Under the pieces are notes generated by a model. That model did no database searches and was not told the origin of the DNA. It was given only the letters and a program-made list of their open reading frames with translations. Position numbers and translations under genes: made by a program. A stretch of 64,000 nucleotides of DNA from Xiphias gladius (taxonomy: Eukaryota; Chordata; Actinopteri; Istiophoriformes; Xiphiidae). Location of the stretch: positions 12,719,213 to 12,783,212 of the forward strand of contig NC_053408.1 in the NCBI RefSeq assembly GCF_016859285.1. The letters are read 5' to 3'. The first letter of the stretch is position 1, and each line of letters begins with the position of its first letter. Shown here in pieces: positions 26,606 through 38,287 of this stretch.

Positions 26606-29600
26606 CTTTGCACATGAGTTTCCTGTGCCACCTGACGGGATGCCAGGGACAACAATTTCCAGCAGTTGGTCTGCAGGAATTTGACTTCTGACTCTGTCAC
26701 ATACAGCGGGGTCAAAAAGTCTGAGACCACTTTCCCATAAGTGGTCTTAGACGAAAGACTAAAGGGCCACCTAATAATTCGGCAAAGTAATCAGAAAATA
26801 AAGAGGCTTAACACCTTGTAATTTAATCCAAAGGTTTGTCTGACTCAAGAGGTAAATTCATCAGTCGAGCTAATTGGCCTTTTTCAAAGAAAAACTTTTT
26901 GACATGTTGCAGTAGGTAAAGCATAAGTATGAATAATAAAATTAATGATGGCTGAATTCCATTGAGCTTCTTCAGTTTTTGGGTCCTGGTATCGTGCATG
27001 CTGGCTCACTGTCACACTTGAATAGAAACGGAGCCACTGTTAATGTTATTAGTAACACCTGCTTGAGTACTAACAAGCAAAGCATGACTTCCGTAATAAA
27101 TCACGTTGCATGATAATACACAACTCGCTGGTTTCTATAATGAATTGGCGAATCTACGGGTTTCATGTGGCAAAGAGGGGATTTGGAAACCAAAAGCATC
27201 AGTGATGCTGCTGTGCTGTGGGCAGAGATGTTGAGGATTGGGTAACTTCTCTGCCCTGGTTTTGGAAGGACATGAGGATAAAGAGATTGTGTGACCAAAA
27301 ATGGATAGGCCACTGATTTAAGAGTGCCGCTCTTAAAACATCATCTAAAAATTATAACTTAATGACTCGCGTATAACATGTTTCTAGGTTTTAGGTGCAA
27401 AAAAAGGACAAAAAAATGTGTTTGTCCCAGAATTAAGTCTTTTAAAGAGCACAGACAGAGCAATTCTTTGAATTTGGCAATTCACAGTACAAGTTGTTTT
27501 TGTCTTTGAAAATTTGCGGGTAAAATGTGGGAAAGATTTTAGGAGTATTAGCTGTTTACTAAAAGTCTGTGTGAAAAAAACATTGTCCTTACCCAGAAAA
27601 AAATCATAGCAAATCACTGCTCATTAGCATTGATAGTTTATTTCCACTGGTACACAGTTATGATCAGATCTGGAATAGCAGCTTGTGCATATTTTACCAG
27701 TCAACACGTCAATAAAAATATCAAAGTTGTCTCGAATTTGCACCAGAATTTCCACAGATTTCACTTCCCACCCTGATACAAAGACCTGTGGACAGAGGCT
27801 CTCTTCTGGCTTATCTCCAAGACTGTGTCAAATTGATCCAAAGCCAGCACAGCTGAGATTAAATACCTGGATTGAGGGAATTTAGGGATGCGGATGGGGA
27901 CACACTGCACTCTCACAAACAGATGTTATTGAATGACAAACTGGACAGAACTTCAAATGGACGGACAGATGGGGCATGAGAGCTTATAGTACCAATTAAC
28001 AAAAGTGAAGCTGTTCTCTCTCTGAGCACACAGACCTTAAAACTAAACGCACATCTGTCAATGGCACTCCACAGATTGGATACAAGGGGGGATAGCTGTG
28101 CCAATATGCTTAAAGGATAAGTAACATTTTTTTCGTTATTCGTGGTGAAAATAATTACTCTTTAGTGTGGGGAGGCAGTCCACGTGAAAATGAGAGAGAA
28201 ACATTAATTTAGGAAGGATTTACAATGTTTAATTGCTTTTATTTGTGTACTAATGTACATGTAATGTACGTGGGGGTGTTTGAAGAGGGGTCCCATTTAA
28301 AATGGGGGGTTTAAAAATCAGATGCTGTAATGCGTGCTGCCCAGCCTTAGGCCTGATCCTTCCCTGATCCCTCCAACATCCCAACATCCAGCATTGACCT
28401 TTACTGCATTAATCCACAATAATCTCTCTCTCGGTCGCTCCCGGACTCAATTCAGAGTTAGCCACTCGACCCAGCAGCTTCTTGTCGTGCCCATGATGAG
28501 AACTGCCATTTTAATAATCTCCCAACATTGATAACCCTCCTCTCTGTCTTTGTATTTGTGTCAGGATTTTTATTTGTTTATTCCAAACGTCTCGGTAATC
28601 CTTCTGAGAAGTGGCAGGCGCACCCTGGGTATCCTCTGCTGGACCAACTGCCCTGTGAGAGTTAATGCAGCTTATCAAAGTCATCTAGTCTTTTCCTGTT
28701 CTGTGAATCTGTTTTATAACATTACGTTTGAACAGTATTACGTAATACCAAGACCTATATAGTGTTTGCTTCTGGTTTAACGTGTTTTTCACTAATTGAG
28801 CTAAATCCGAATTTACCAACTTCTGTAACTTGTGCAATGTGATTTTTAACTGGATCTCTGGCTCTGTGCTGAAGTTTTTTTTTTTTAAAAACTATGATAC
28901 TATCATCAAGATGTTTATCGGTACTACCTTATTAGAAGTGTCATAGAAAGAACTGACTGTGAGGACACATCTGTTGTGGGGATAAGGACATTTTGTGTGT
29001 GTATGTGTTGCTGACAGCCAGATTACAATAAAATGATCAGTAAATCCACTCAGCTTCAACTGATTAAATTCACCCATGTTCTTTTTTCAAAAAAAGATCA
29101 TTTTTCAGTAATAACCACTTTTCAGCAATCACTACAAGTTGTAGTAATGAACACTCAGGCTGTTTTGTTCCAATCATTTTTAATGTAATCATTTTTACAG
29201 CTTTCTCAAGTCTGAGAACTGACATATATTGGGAATTAAAATATTAATCTGTTCCTGCAAAGTACCAGTAGACATAACTGAAACTGTTTTAAGAAACTTT
29301 TCCAAATTCACTTACACTTCCCTCACTTATATGTCATTTTTGTAAAATAAATTTTAGTTGCTTTTGTTGTTGTCTCCATTTCTGTTTTGTATACTCTATC
29401 ATGCTTTTTTTCATGCTTTTAATGTGAACCACTTTGTAATTTTCGTTTTGGAAAGGGCTACACAAATAAAGTTTTACTTTACTTACTCAATGCACTTTCT
29501 GCAGTTGTGGCCTACTGACCAGAATTTAAATTCAGTATCATAACAGATCACAAAAAAGCGTATCCTTCAGAGTCCAGGGTCTAAGGCTAATATCTTACTT

Positions 29601-30079
29601 CTATGTTCTTTAAACCATAAGTTCAAGCCTGATTTCTGTTTCATCTAAACAACGCCCATTTCACACCACTTTTATTTATTTGTGAAATTGTGCAGTATTG
29701 GTTTGGCAGATGAAGGAGTATTGCATCTCAGTAGGTGTGATGACTCAATCTGTCTTAAAGAGCTGTCTGTAGTTATTATTTCACTAGTGTGTAATTTTTC
29801 ATTTTAGACTTTCAATGTCTCCTAAATGATGTTTAGATGGATTTTTACTGAATATTTGTGTTGAAGTGAATTGTTAAGTGGATTTTTTAATTTATGTACT
29901 TTATCCACCATAAGGTGAAATACTGCTTATATTTGACTATGACAGAGGCGTTTCCGTGGTCTCTCCGCTAGCAGTAATGCAATAAAACCACAGACTTTGC
30001 AGACTTTGCACAGAGTATTTATAATAACGGTGGCTGACATTTCAGCTGTCCAATCAAAACGTCGCATTAAGGAACGGAA
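26606..30079. other. Intergenic region between cabp5 and nif3l1
   Basis: No gene recognised on either strand; open frames are short and lack conserved motifs or matched splice sites. Apart from the inverted repeat at 26718-26753 I see only AT-rich unique-looking DNA. Confidence 0.6.
26718..26753. repeat. Short inverted repeat, likely MITE remnant
   Basis: AGTCTGAGACCACTT and AAGTGGTCTTAGACG form 15-bp arms with two mismatches around a 6-nt loop. The flanking GGGTCAAAAAGTCTGAGACC resembles ends of a repeat common in fish genomes. Family unassigned. Confidence 0.5.
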
Positions 30080-30811
30080 GCCGGATGGGGACATTGCACT
30101 TTAGTAAGTGAGTTGCTCCTTCTCTGTTACTCCGGGAGAAAGGTGTTCAGCAGCGTGTCTGTCTTCTGAGGTGTAAGGCGAGCGAAATGATGATTGGCTC
30201 ACTCGTGCCCGTATTGATACGTTGATACTGTGTCTTTTAAATATAGCGGTGTCGAGTTGTTGTGTGTTAGTAGCTAATGTTGGCTAACAGGCTAGCTGTG
30301 TTGTTAGCTGCATGCTCTGCAGCACTCACCTCTCTAGTTGTAGCTCATGTTGGAGGGTTTGAAATGACATTTATTCAATACAAGGGTGGGCTGAACATTA
30401 GACTGGAGGCTGTGAAATCTTCACTGTCTCTCTCATTAGATAAGGTACTGGAAAAAAACATCCAGTCCACTATTCATTCAGAGATCATCCAGTACGCACC
30501 TGCCGCTGACTGCGGAGACCGGTGATTCAGTTTGGATGAAGTCTTGGAGGTTTTCCTGACCAGATTTAATAATAAGTGGGATGGCTGAAAGGGTTTCGGG
30601 GTGTTTTCAGTTTGGAAGGTGGAACAAAATTGAACCAGTTAGGAGGAACCAGTCCGTTTATCACCAGTTGATTTTAATGTACTACTTGTCTGGACAGTAA
30701 TGAAACGCTTTTTTGGACTTGTTGATAAATTGCCTTGCATCAGTTAAGCCATCCTCTCAGGCTGCACCCTGCAGCTCTACTCTACTTTAATTATAGAATA
30801 AGCTTTCACCG

Positions 30812-30840
30812 ATAATAATAATAATAATAATAATAATATA
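30812..30840. repeat. (ATA)n microsatellite
   Basis: About nine ATA units in the nif3l1 5' intron. Confidence 0.9.
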
Positions 30841-31008
30841 TTATTATCGTTTTATTATGTATTAAATGTTCTATATCTATAAAATGTCAGAAAACAGTGA
30901 ATAAATAAATGTGACACTTTCAGCTAGCTTGTCTTGTTTGACCCAAAACAGAAAGTGTTCAATTAATAATGAAATAAAAAAGAAAAAAATTGAAAGATTT
31001 GAGATGAA

Positions 31009-31314
31009 GCAATTGATTAGTCCACCAACAACTAATTTAATCTGTAACGATTTTGATCATCAGTCGTAATGCTTTCTAACAAAAATGCCAAATGTTCAAC
31101 ATTCAGCTTCTCAATTTTGAGGATTTGCTGCTTTTTGTTGTCTTATGTGAAGGTAAACTGAACATATCTGGAATTTACACTGTTAGTCAGATAAAACAAG
31201 CAATCTGAAAACACTATATACACTATAAACTGTATAGACCAGACAATTAATCAGTTAATTTAGAAAATAATCAACAGGTTTATAGATAATAGAAGTAATT
31301 GTTAGATGCAGCCC
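31009..31314 (+). repeat. Dispersed teleost repeat, near-complete copy
   Basis: It starts AGCAATTGATTAGTCC, keeps AAAAATGCCAAATGTTC, GAGGATTTGCTGCTTTTTG and AAACAAGCAATCTGAAAAC, and ends TTGTTAGATGCAGCCCTAC. This is the fullest copy of the family in the window, at about 305 bp. Confidence 0.8.
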
Positions 31315-31329
31315 TACGGCAAATCATCA

Positions 31330-31468
31330 TATTTTAGAAACTGGAATCAGTGAATGTTTGGCATTTTTGATTGATGAATGATTTAACCAATTCAATTATT
31401 TTCAGCGATAATTTTTCTGACTAGTTGATTAATCAACATATCCGCTCAATAATCGTTGTGCCTCTGTG
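31330..31468 (-). repeat. Dispersed teleost repeat, inverted partial copy
   Basis: Reverse orientation: AGAAACTGGAATCAGTGAAT, GTTTGGCATTTTTGATTGATG, then TAGTTGATTAATCAAC. It follows the forward copy at 31009-31314 by about 15 nt, so the two lie tail to tail. Confidence 0.7.
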
Positions 31469-31577
31469 GGACAATGAATCCCAGGTTCATGTTTGTTCAT
31501 TAGAATGATGTCCTCTTGATGGTGTATTGAACATTATTTTGTATTTCTTTTTCTTTTATCCACACAGGTCTTAACTG

Positions 31578-34500
31578 ATGTTGACTGCATGTAGAAATCT
31601 CTCTTGGACATTTTTATCGCCCACCTACAGAAGACTTTGTACCAGGAGGAGCTCGCTCTCACCCTCTGCACTCTGCTCTTCTGCCTCAACGGTTTCCTCC
31701 ATCCCTCCATCTCTCTCTTCACCTACTCACAGTCACAGCTTCTTGACAAGCCGACAAACCTCAGTTCCCCTGCACCCATCTGTTCATTTCTCCCCCACCC
31801 GCTCCTTCTCTCATTCTTCTCACTGCTCAGGCCCGATGGAGCTTAAAGAAGTTCTGAAGGTGTTGGAGAAGCTTGCTCCTCTGTCACTTGCTGAGTCGTG
31901 GGACAACGTTGGCCTGTTGGTCGAGCCAAGCAAAGCTCGACCTGTTAAAACCATCCTGCTAACCAACGACCTTACAGATGCTGTCATGGAGGAAGCAGAG
32001 AACATGAGCTGTGACCTCATTATCTCGTATCACCCTCCATTGTTTCGGCCAATCAAACGTCTAGTTCAGAAAGATTGGAAGCAACGTTTGGCCATGCGGG
32101 CAGTGGAGGCCGGGATAGTGATCTTCTCCCCTCACACTTCATGGGATAGTGTTAGGGGAGGGGTAAACGACTGGCTGGTTGGGGGACTTGGTAAGAGGTC
32201 ATTCCGAATGGAAAAAGTGTCACACATGCTGTACTCATGGTACTTGCATATTTGATGGTACAAGCTAAAATGTTGGGACACATGATGCTGACCCACTGGT
32301 CTCCTATTCTGACCAAGTTTCAGTGTCTCATCCCCTGAGTGTTTTTCTTTCCATCTTCGGTGTCTGTCTTTGATTTACAGGTAGCGGCCAGGTGTCTGTG
32401 GTGAGTCAGGCCCTCAGTGGCGCCTCCCACAGTCACAAACTGGAATTCATGGTCAGGAGCACAGAGGAACTGAACACTGTCATGGAGGAACTGAAGGCTT
32501 GTGATGGTGGAACAACACTACAGCATTCAATTAGCAGGTCGTTTATAGGTTTATATAGAGCAATATTTGTATTCATTGGGATCATATTGGTGGCCTTTTA
32601 TCTAAAAGTTTAATATATGTGACATTACTGCAGACAATTTCCAAAATATGCAGTTAGTTTCCTCTCATTCAAGCAACCTATACTGTAATTTCCTTCCGTT
32701 CCATACAGCGTGAAATCATCTTGCAGAAACTTCCCGTTAATCAAACACAGTTCGCTTTTAATCTGCTTTTTTTTTTTTTTTTTAAGGTTGTGATAACTGT
32801 TTTGAAAACTGTGTTTGTGCAAGACTGGACTGTCAGTTTTAATGAAGAAATAGCCAGTGCTACTGTATTCACAACCGCCAGTATTGGTTTATTGCTCTGG
32901 GTTTAAATTTTCAAGCCACTGAGCATTTCGAGAGTCGATTTTCACACCTTGAATAACAAAGATTCCAGCACCTTCATTACCACAAGCAGGTAGCATGACT
33001 TTAACAACAAAGTAATGCATTACCTATTTTCAGCAAGTCTGGATGATGACAGCATACTGAAAAGAACAGAAACTAACCATTTTTGTCAATTGGAACATGG
33101 TCAGTAGTAATGTAAGGTATACAGAATTTGTAGGTTATAAACTACTACTAAGGTACTTTGCACTGGGGAATGATAGTTTATGTGCCCTCATGACAGACCA
33201 GACATCAGTGGGATCCATGTCAGTATAACCTGCAGTGACTCAGCGCTGACCCCCATTGTCCAAACTCTGTTACAACACACCACTCCCAGCCAGTCCCTCT
33301 GCATCCTAAAGTTAGAGAAGGTAAAGCATGAACACGTCACTGCTATCACAAGATGAACTAAAGAACAAGGAAAACCTCAGCAGACAGCATTTTATCTAGA
33401 TTGAAATCCATATTTCTTATAGAAATAAAGCAGGAGACCAATTATCTTAGAAACACAAGAAGGGTAAAAGAATGGATTTTGAAGATGGAAAGATATTGAT
33501 TTCTTTTAAAAACTGCCCTCTACATATAACAAAGCAGTTATGGATTGTTATAATATGATTTACTGATGATGTTACATGCATAGTAGTTACTTTTATAACT
33601 AAGCCTTCCACGTGTCACTCCCCACAGCCCCCTCTCCTGGGCCACGGCCAAGGGCGACTGAGTGTTTTGAACCAGCCAGTAACCGTGGCAACAGCCATCC
33701 AAAAAATGAAGTCTCACCTGGGTTTGAATCATCTCCGTTTGGCTCTAGGATTAGGGCAGACGCTAGGTAATGACCTCGTATACACACAGCAGGCTGTTAT
33801 CCTGGTATATGAGGTAAAAAAAAAACACAGTGTGAAGAAACACTTAGCAGTTAGTCAGGTGCTGGGCCCCGTAGATGTCTTGAAGAGTCTGTGATTTTTA
33901 TAGCTAGAATACACCAAATCAGCTGGTTTCACAAATTAGTACAAATTTAATCAAAGAGGAGTAAGATCATTGGTATATTCAACCATTGTAGAGTTGGGTT
34001 GACATGAAAACCTGCAGGGTCAAAATGTAACATAGTTTAGATGAAGAGATGAACAAACCAAACCACTATATTAAGAAACACATACTGTGACAAATGTTGT
34101 TCACCAAAAGGGCAAACACACAGCTTTATTATAACAAATTACACAAATATAGACCATATTTCAAGCAAACGTAACTCAAAGAAACACCTTTTTAAAAAAT
34201 GTGGTCAAGCACGTGATAAAGGCCGTGTCCAGAAACCTGAGACCTCAGAGTCTTCACTCGGAATGTTGAAATAAATAGCAAGCACTGCCACAGATGTCAG
34301 GCTGGACTTGGATTCTCTGTGAATTAACAGTTCACATTTAGAGCAAGCCCTAAAAGTGCGGTAAGAGTGATGAATAAACTCGTTATTCTAATATTTTCTA
34401 GAGTCCTCTGTGTGTACTGTGGCTGTGTGTGCTGGATCGGGGGCCTCAGTACTGAATGGGGTCAAAGCAGACCTCTACATCACAGGTAGAGGTTTTAACT

Positions 34501-34781
34501 AAAAATTACATTTAGTTTTCATACAGAACGATTGTGTATGACTAATGTCATGCCTGCAGGTGTAATTACAGATGTTAAAGTATATCCATTTTTCAGGTGA
34601 GATGTCCCACCATGAAGTGCTGGACGCTGTGGCGAAGGGAACCAGCGTCCTCCTCAGTGATCACAGCAACAGTGAGCGGGGTTTTCTGGCTGTGTTCAGG
34701 GAGAGGCTGGCTGTGCGTCTTCCTGAAAGTTTCACTGTGGTGGTGTCGAAGGCTGACAGAGACCCTCTGGAAGTGGTCTGA
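31578..34781 (+). CDS. nif3l1: NIF3-like protein 1
   Basis: Coding exons: 31578-32190, 32381-32537, 33197-33320, 33628-33766, 34402-34485, 34597-34781; total 1302 nt, 433 residues (recalled human protein 377). Conserved NIF3 blocks are ESWDNVGLLVEP, TNDLTDAVMEEA, IISYHPPLFRPIKR, SPHTSWDSVRGGVNDWL, AGSGASVLNG, LYITGEMSHHEVLDA and LSDHSNSERGFL. The histidines and acids in SYHPP, HTSWD and GEMSHHE are the residues that bind two metal ions in bacterial NIF3 relatives. The exact reaction is not established; mammalian NIF3L1 is described as a cytosolic/mitochondrial NIF3/YbgI-family protein. The first 86 residues are Ser/Arg-rich with few acids and look like a mitochondrial presequence. The internal ATG at 31836 (MELKEVLKVLEKLAPLS) would give a 347-residue cytosolic form starting where the family core starts. 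Confidence 0.94.
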
Positions 34782-35125
34782 ACAGTCTGAGCTGTAGTTG
34801 CACTAGACCTGAATCATCATCCTTTTTTGGGCAAATTGCAGATGTTTTGATCGGAGTATTTGTTTTCTTATAGAAGTAATGTCTACTTTTTGCAATTACA
34901 CAGTATATGTGTGACAATATGTGTGTAGCGATTGCATAAAAAACCCTATTTTCCATTCACGCTCTTTATGTAAAGCTGTCTAGTGGCTGTAAAACAGTAG
35001 AACAGTATTTCTGAAAACATAAAACTGTGCCTCATTTAATGATGAAAAGTGCTTCCTTGGTACATGTTGTACTATTTATCGTTTATTTTTGGTTGGGTCT
35101 TAATAAAAATGGGACCCAGTTGATC
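34782..35125 (+). other. nif3l1: nif3l1 3' UTR
   Basis: Non-coding sequence after the stop with AATAAA at 35102-35107. Estimated transcript end near 35.12 kb. Confidence 0.6.
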
Positions 35126-38000
35126 AAAAAAATGGACTGAAGCATGTAATCTGTAATCTGAATGCATGTGGTTTGTGCATGCAGTGGATTTATTTAGGGG
35201 CAGCACTTGATGTGTTTTAATCCCGATAATCAGTGACATCAAGTGTGCCCTTCGTCGGAGTGGAGAGAGAATTTCAGCATCCACACATTTTCCTTTAAAG
35301 GAAGAGTGTTTGCAGCGTGCACACGGGAAAAAAAAAGTAATCATCAGATTGACAGGCTTGTTGTTTCAGCATAAACATGATCGAGGAAATCTGACCGGCT
35401 CCCATTGTGTGCTTCTTCAAACAGGAGGAACATCTGCGCCAATCTGAGCAAACAATGAGAATTTAAAGACACATCCTATAAATTCTTAGTGATAAATTTA
35501 CTCATCAAAGTATAAATCAAGTGTTTGCTGCAAGCTGACCTTTAGACCTCGGTAACCAAATAAAGGTGGACATCAAACCACTTAGCACATGCATGTCAAA
35601 GAGCGGGCCTGTGGTAATTCTTAATGCACTGTAAACAGCACACACTACCTGTCCCCCAGCCCGGTAATGGTAAAAACCACAAAACAAGTAACAGCCCTCA
35701 TTATCGGCTGTTACAGAGTCTGGTGGCTGCAGCGCCTTCGAACACACCTGTCATTTCGTAAAAACATTGAGATGTCTCACACACACCTCGCTGCCCCCAT
35801 CAAGGTAATGACCTTTGTCTCAGTGTGGTGTTCACACCTCCACTTCCCCTCAGTCCCCACTAGCTTTTATCTCTCCCCAGCACACACACGCACACAAATG
35901 GAGAAGGAAAACAACAACTAGAACAACATTTATACTTAACTCCCGTAAAGTGACGCCAGCTGTCACTTTTATATCGGCAGGAATGTCTATGAGCAGGTAG
36001 ATTTGGGGTGTGTTTGTCAGTTGCTTTTTTTTTTTTTTTTTTGTAAGTTTGAGAGTTTTCTTTTTCCTGTTGGTACATGTGGAGACACTGTTCACAGGAA
36101 ATCATCCACACAGAGATAACGCCACACAGTTTGTCCTGTCGATCACCGAAGTTGCTCGTGATGTCAGGGTAATCCTCTGCTAAAGAGCCTTTATGGTCTG
36201 TTGACAAGTCCTCCTAAAAGCGTCAGATTACCGCTTCCATATTAAAGCATCGTCGCTTCAAGAAAGTCAAGTTTCAGCATCAAAAGGAGAATGGGGAACT
36301 TGCTGAAAACAGCCAGAAAATTACCGGCCAAAAAAATATAAAACAAGGAAGATCAGTACTTTTCTTCTGCTCGTTAGCTGTTGAATTTTTTTGAGTTGAA
36401 GACATCTCAAACCATATTTATATTCAGTGCTACTTTATACTTCACTACATTTCAGAGGGAAAATATCGATATTTTCCTATAAATGTTAATGCATCAGTAA
36501 TATTAATCCACTAACATAATAAATAATAATACAACACCAACAGGAGCAATACTGCTTCATAAAGGGACCTGTTCCTTTAAGTATCTTTATCTAATAACAC
36601 TTCTGTCATTTTGCTTGAGTAATTTTGTGAATGCAGGACTTCTGCTTGTTGGGAAGTATTCTCACATTGTGCTATTGCTACTTTCACTTAAGCAAAGGCT
36701 CTGAATACCCACTGCTGCTCATACTAACCAGTTAACTGTCTGGTACTATCAACAGAGGTTCGTCTGTGTGGTCTACGTTGCTGTGTCTTAATGTGTTTTA
36801 ACTAGAGAATCCTGTCTGCTCACCAAACGTCCCACCCAGGAACAGCAGAATTTGTGTTGAATCGATTCATTTAGCAGTTCCGGTGTTAAATGATTTGGGA
36901 AACGGTTGGCCAGCTTCAGCTGTAACACTGAGCTCATGCCTTAATCCAAACCTACATATAAACTTTTACACACTCGTGTTTGTGGAGTGGCCAAAATGCA
37001 GCCATCGGCCAAAGTGTCCTCCTCTTCCAGCTTCATTCAAGGCCCGACTCCCTGCAGAGAGGGACTAACAGGCAGACTGCTGAGAGGAAGAAACATGTCA
37101 TCAGGTCATCAAACAGCCGCAGGGGGCCTTCCAGTAAACTACTACATTTATGTGGATGCCATTTGAAACTTGAGGAACATTTACAATAGTTATTACATTC
37201 TTAGTAAAGTATCAGCACAATGTAAAAGTACTCAACTTAAAGTCAGTCCTTTAAAAGTACAGAAGTATTAGCAACAACATCAACAAAAAACTGTATATAG
37301 TATATCATATAATTGTTGATGTGTAAGCAACATTAAAATGTTGCTGGTTGAGGTGGAGCAAATTTTACCTACTTTATATAGTTAGGGTAGTTTAACATAT
37401 GGCAATACATCATACTTTATTAGCTGATTCTATGTTTTGCTTGTAAAATGGTAATCTAAAGAGTATGTAGTATTTATATATATAACACTATATTCAATTG
37501 GTTAAATTTGTCTGCATGAGTGTTGGTTTATATGTAAAATTAATAAGTAAGGTGGATGTTTTTTTTTCTTTTTTTCTGGTTCTTTTTATTTTGTCCTTGT
37601 AAAGCACTGTTACCTCTGGTTTTGATAAGTCCTATATAAATAACCTTTATTTATCATTATTATTATCAGTTTTGCAGCTGTAAAATAATTGCAGTGAAGT
37701 AAAATGTTGCCCCGAAATGTAGTGAAAAAGAATTATAAAACACCATAAAGTTAAAATATCCAAGTAAAGTCCAAAAAACTCAAAACAGCAGTTGAGTAAA
37801 GGCCCTTGTTCTACTTCTACTGACATGAAATAACACAGATTACATTAATTCCTTCTATAAACTAAAGTATAACCTAGATTTTTCTAATCACCTCTCGATA
37901 TAACCAGTGTTGTTTGTGTTTGTTGAATAGGGACATAAGGGAAGATGAGGGGACAGGGTGGAGAGACAGGGAGGCAAATGAAGAGCTATGTGAAAATGGG
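35126..38000. other. Intergenic region between nif3l1 and tbx6
   Basis: No coding exon recognised. AT-rich with a T-run near 36027-36042 and several minor open frames without conserved content. Possible distal regulatory DNA for tbx6, but nothing in the sequence proves this. Confidence 0.55.
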
Positions 38001-38014
38001 GCCATTTGGCCCTA

Positions 38015-38287
38015 ATGTGTGAAGCCCCACACACCTATTTAACAGAGCAAGTCACTGTGGGCATTTGTAGCAAAGGCTGGCAGAGGGACAGGAACAGAAA
38101 TAAGGCCAAGGACTGAAAATTTTAAGAAGAGGTCTCGAGTACAGCAAGACTGATAATACTTTGTTAGCTTCAGTCAGCTAAAGTAAATCTGCACAAGAAA
38201 CAGAGGCGACAAAAAGAGCTGAAGAGTGAAATGTTACTTTGGAGCAGGTGAAGAGGACGTGTGAAGGGACAAACACCGACAAAGAGA
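38015..38287 (+). promoter_or_regulatory. tbx6: tbx6 proximal promoter and 5' UTR
   Basis: An inverted pair of T-box-like half sites, GTGTGAAG and ACACACCT, lies at 38018-38035, directly followed by a TATTTAA box-like element (38036-38042). Transcription could start near 38065, leaving a 5' UTR of about 220 nt before the ATG at 38288. Placement is by motif only. Confidence 0.35.

Larger units (their letters stand above)
30080..31577 (+). promoter_or_regulatory. nif3l1: nif3l1 promoter and 5' UTR intron
   Basis: The coding exon is preceded by an acceptor (TCCACACAG at about 31559-31567), so at least one 5' UTR exon lies upstream. A locally GC/CpG-richer patch at 30060-30190 is the most likely start. 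The intron contains a (ATA)n run (30812-30840) and two dispersed repeats. The frame at 30277-30525 has no conserved content. Confidence 0.4.

Noticed and set aside
30277-30525. 82-codon frame with a signal-peptide-like start
   Set aside because: Hydrophobic start but no conserved body and no matched splice sites; likely 5' region of nif3l1.
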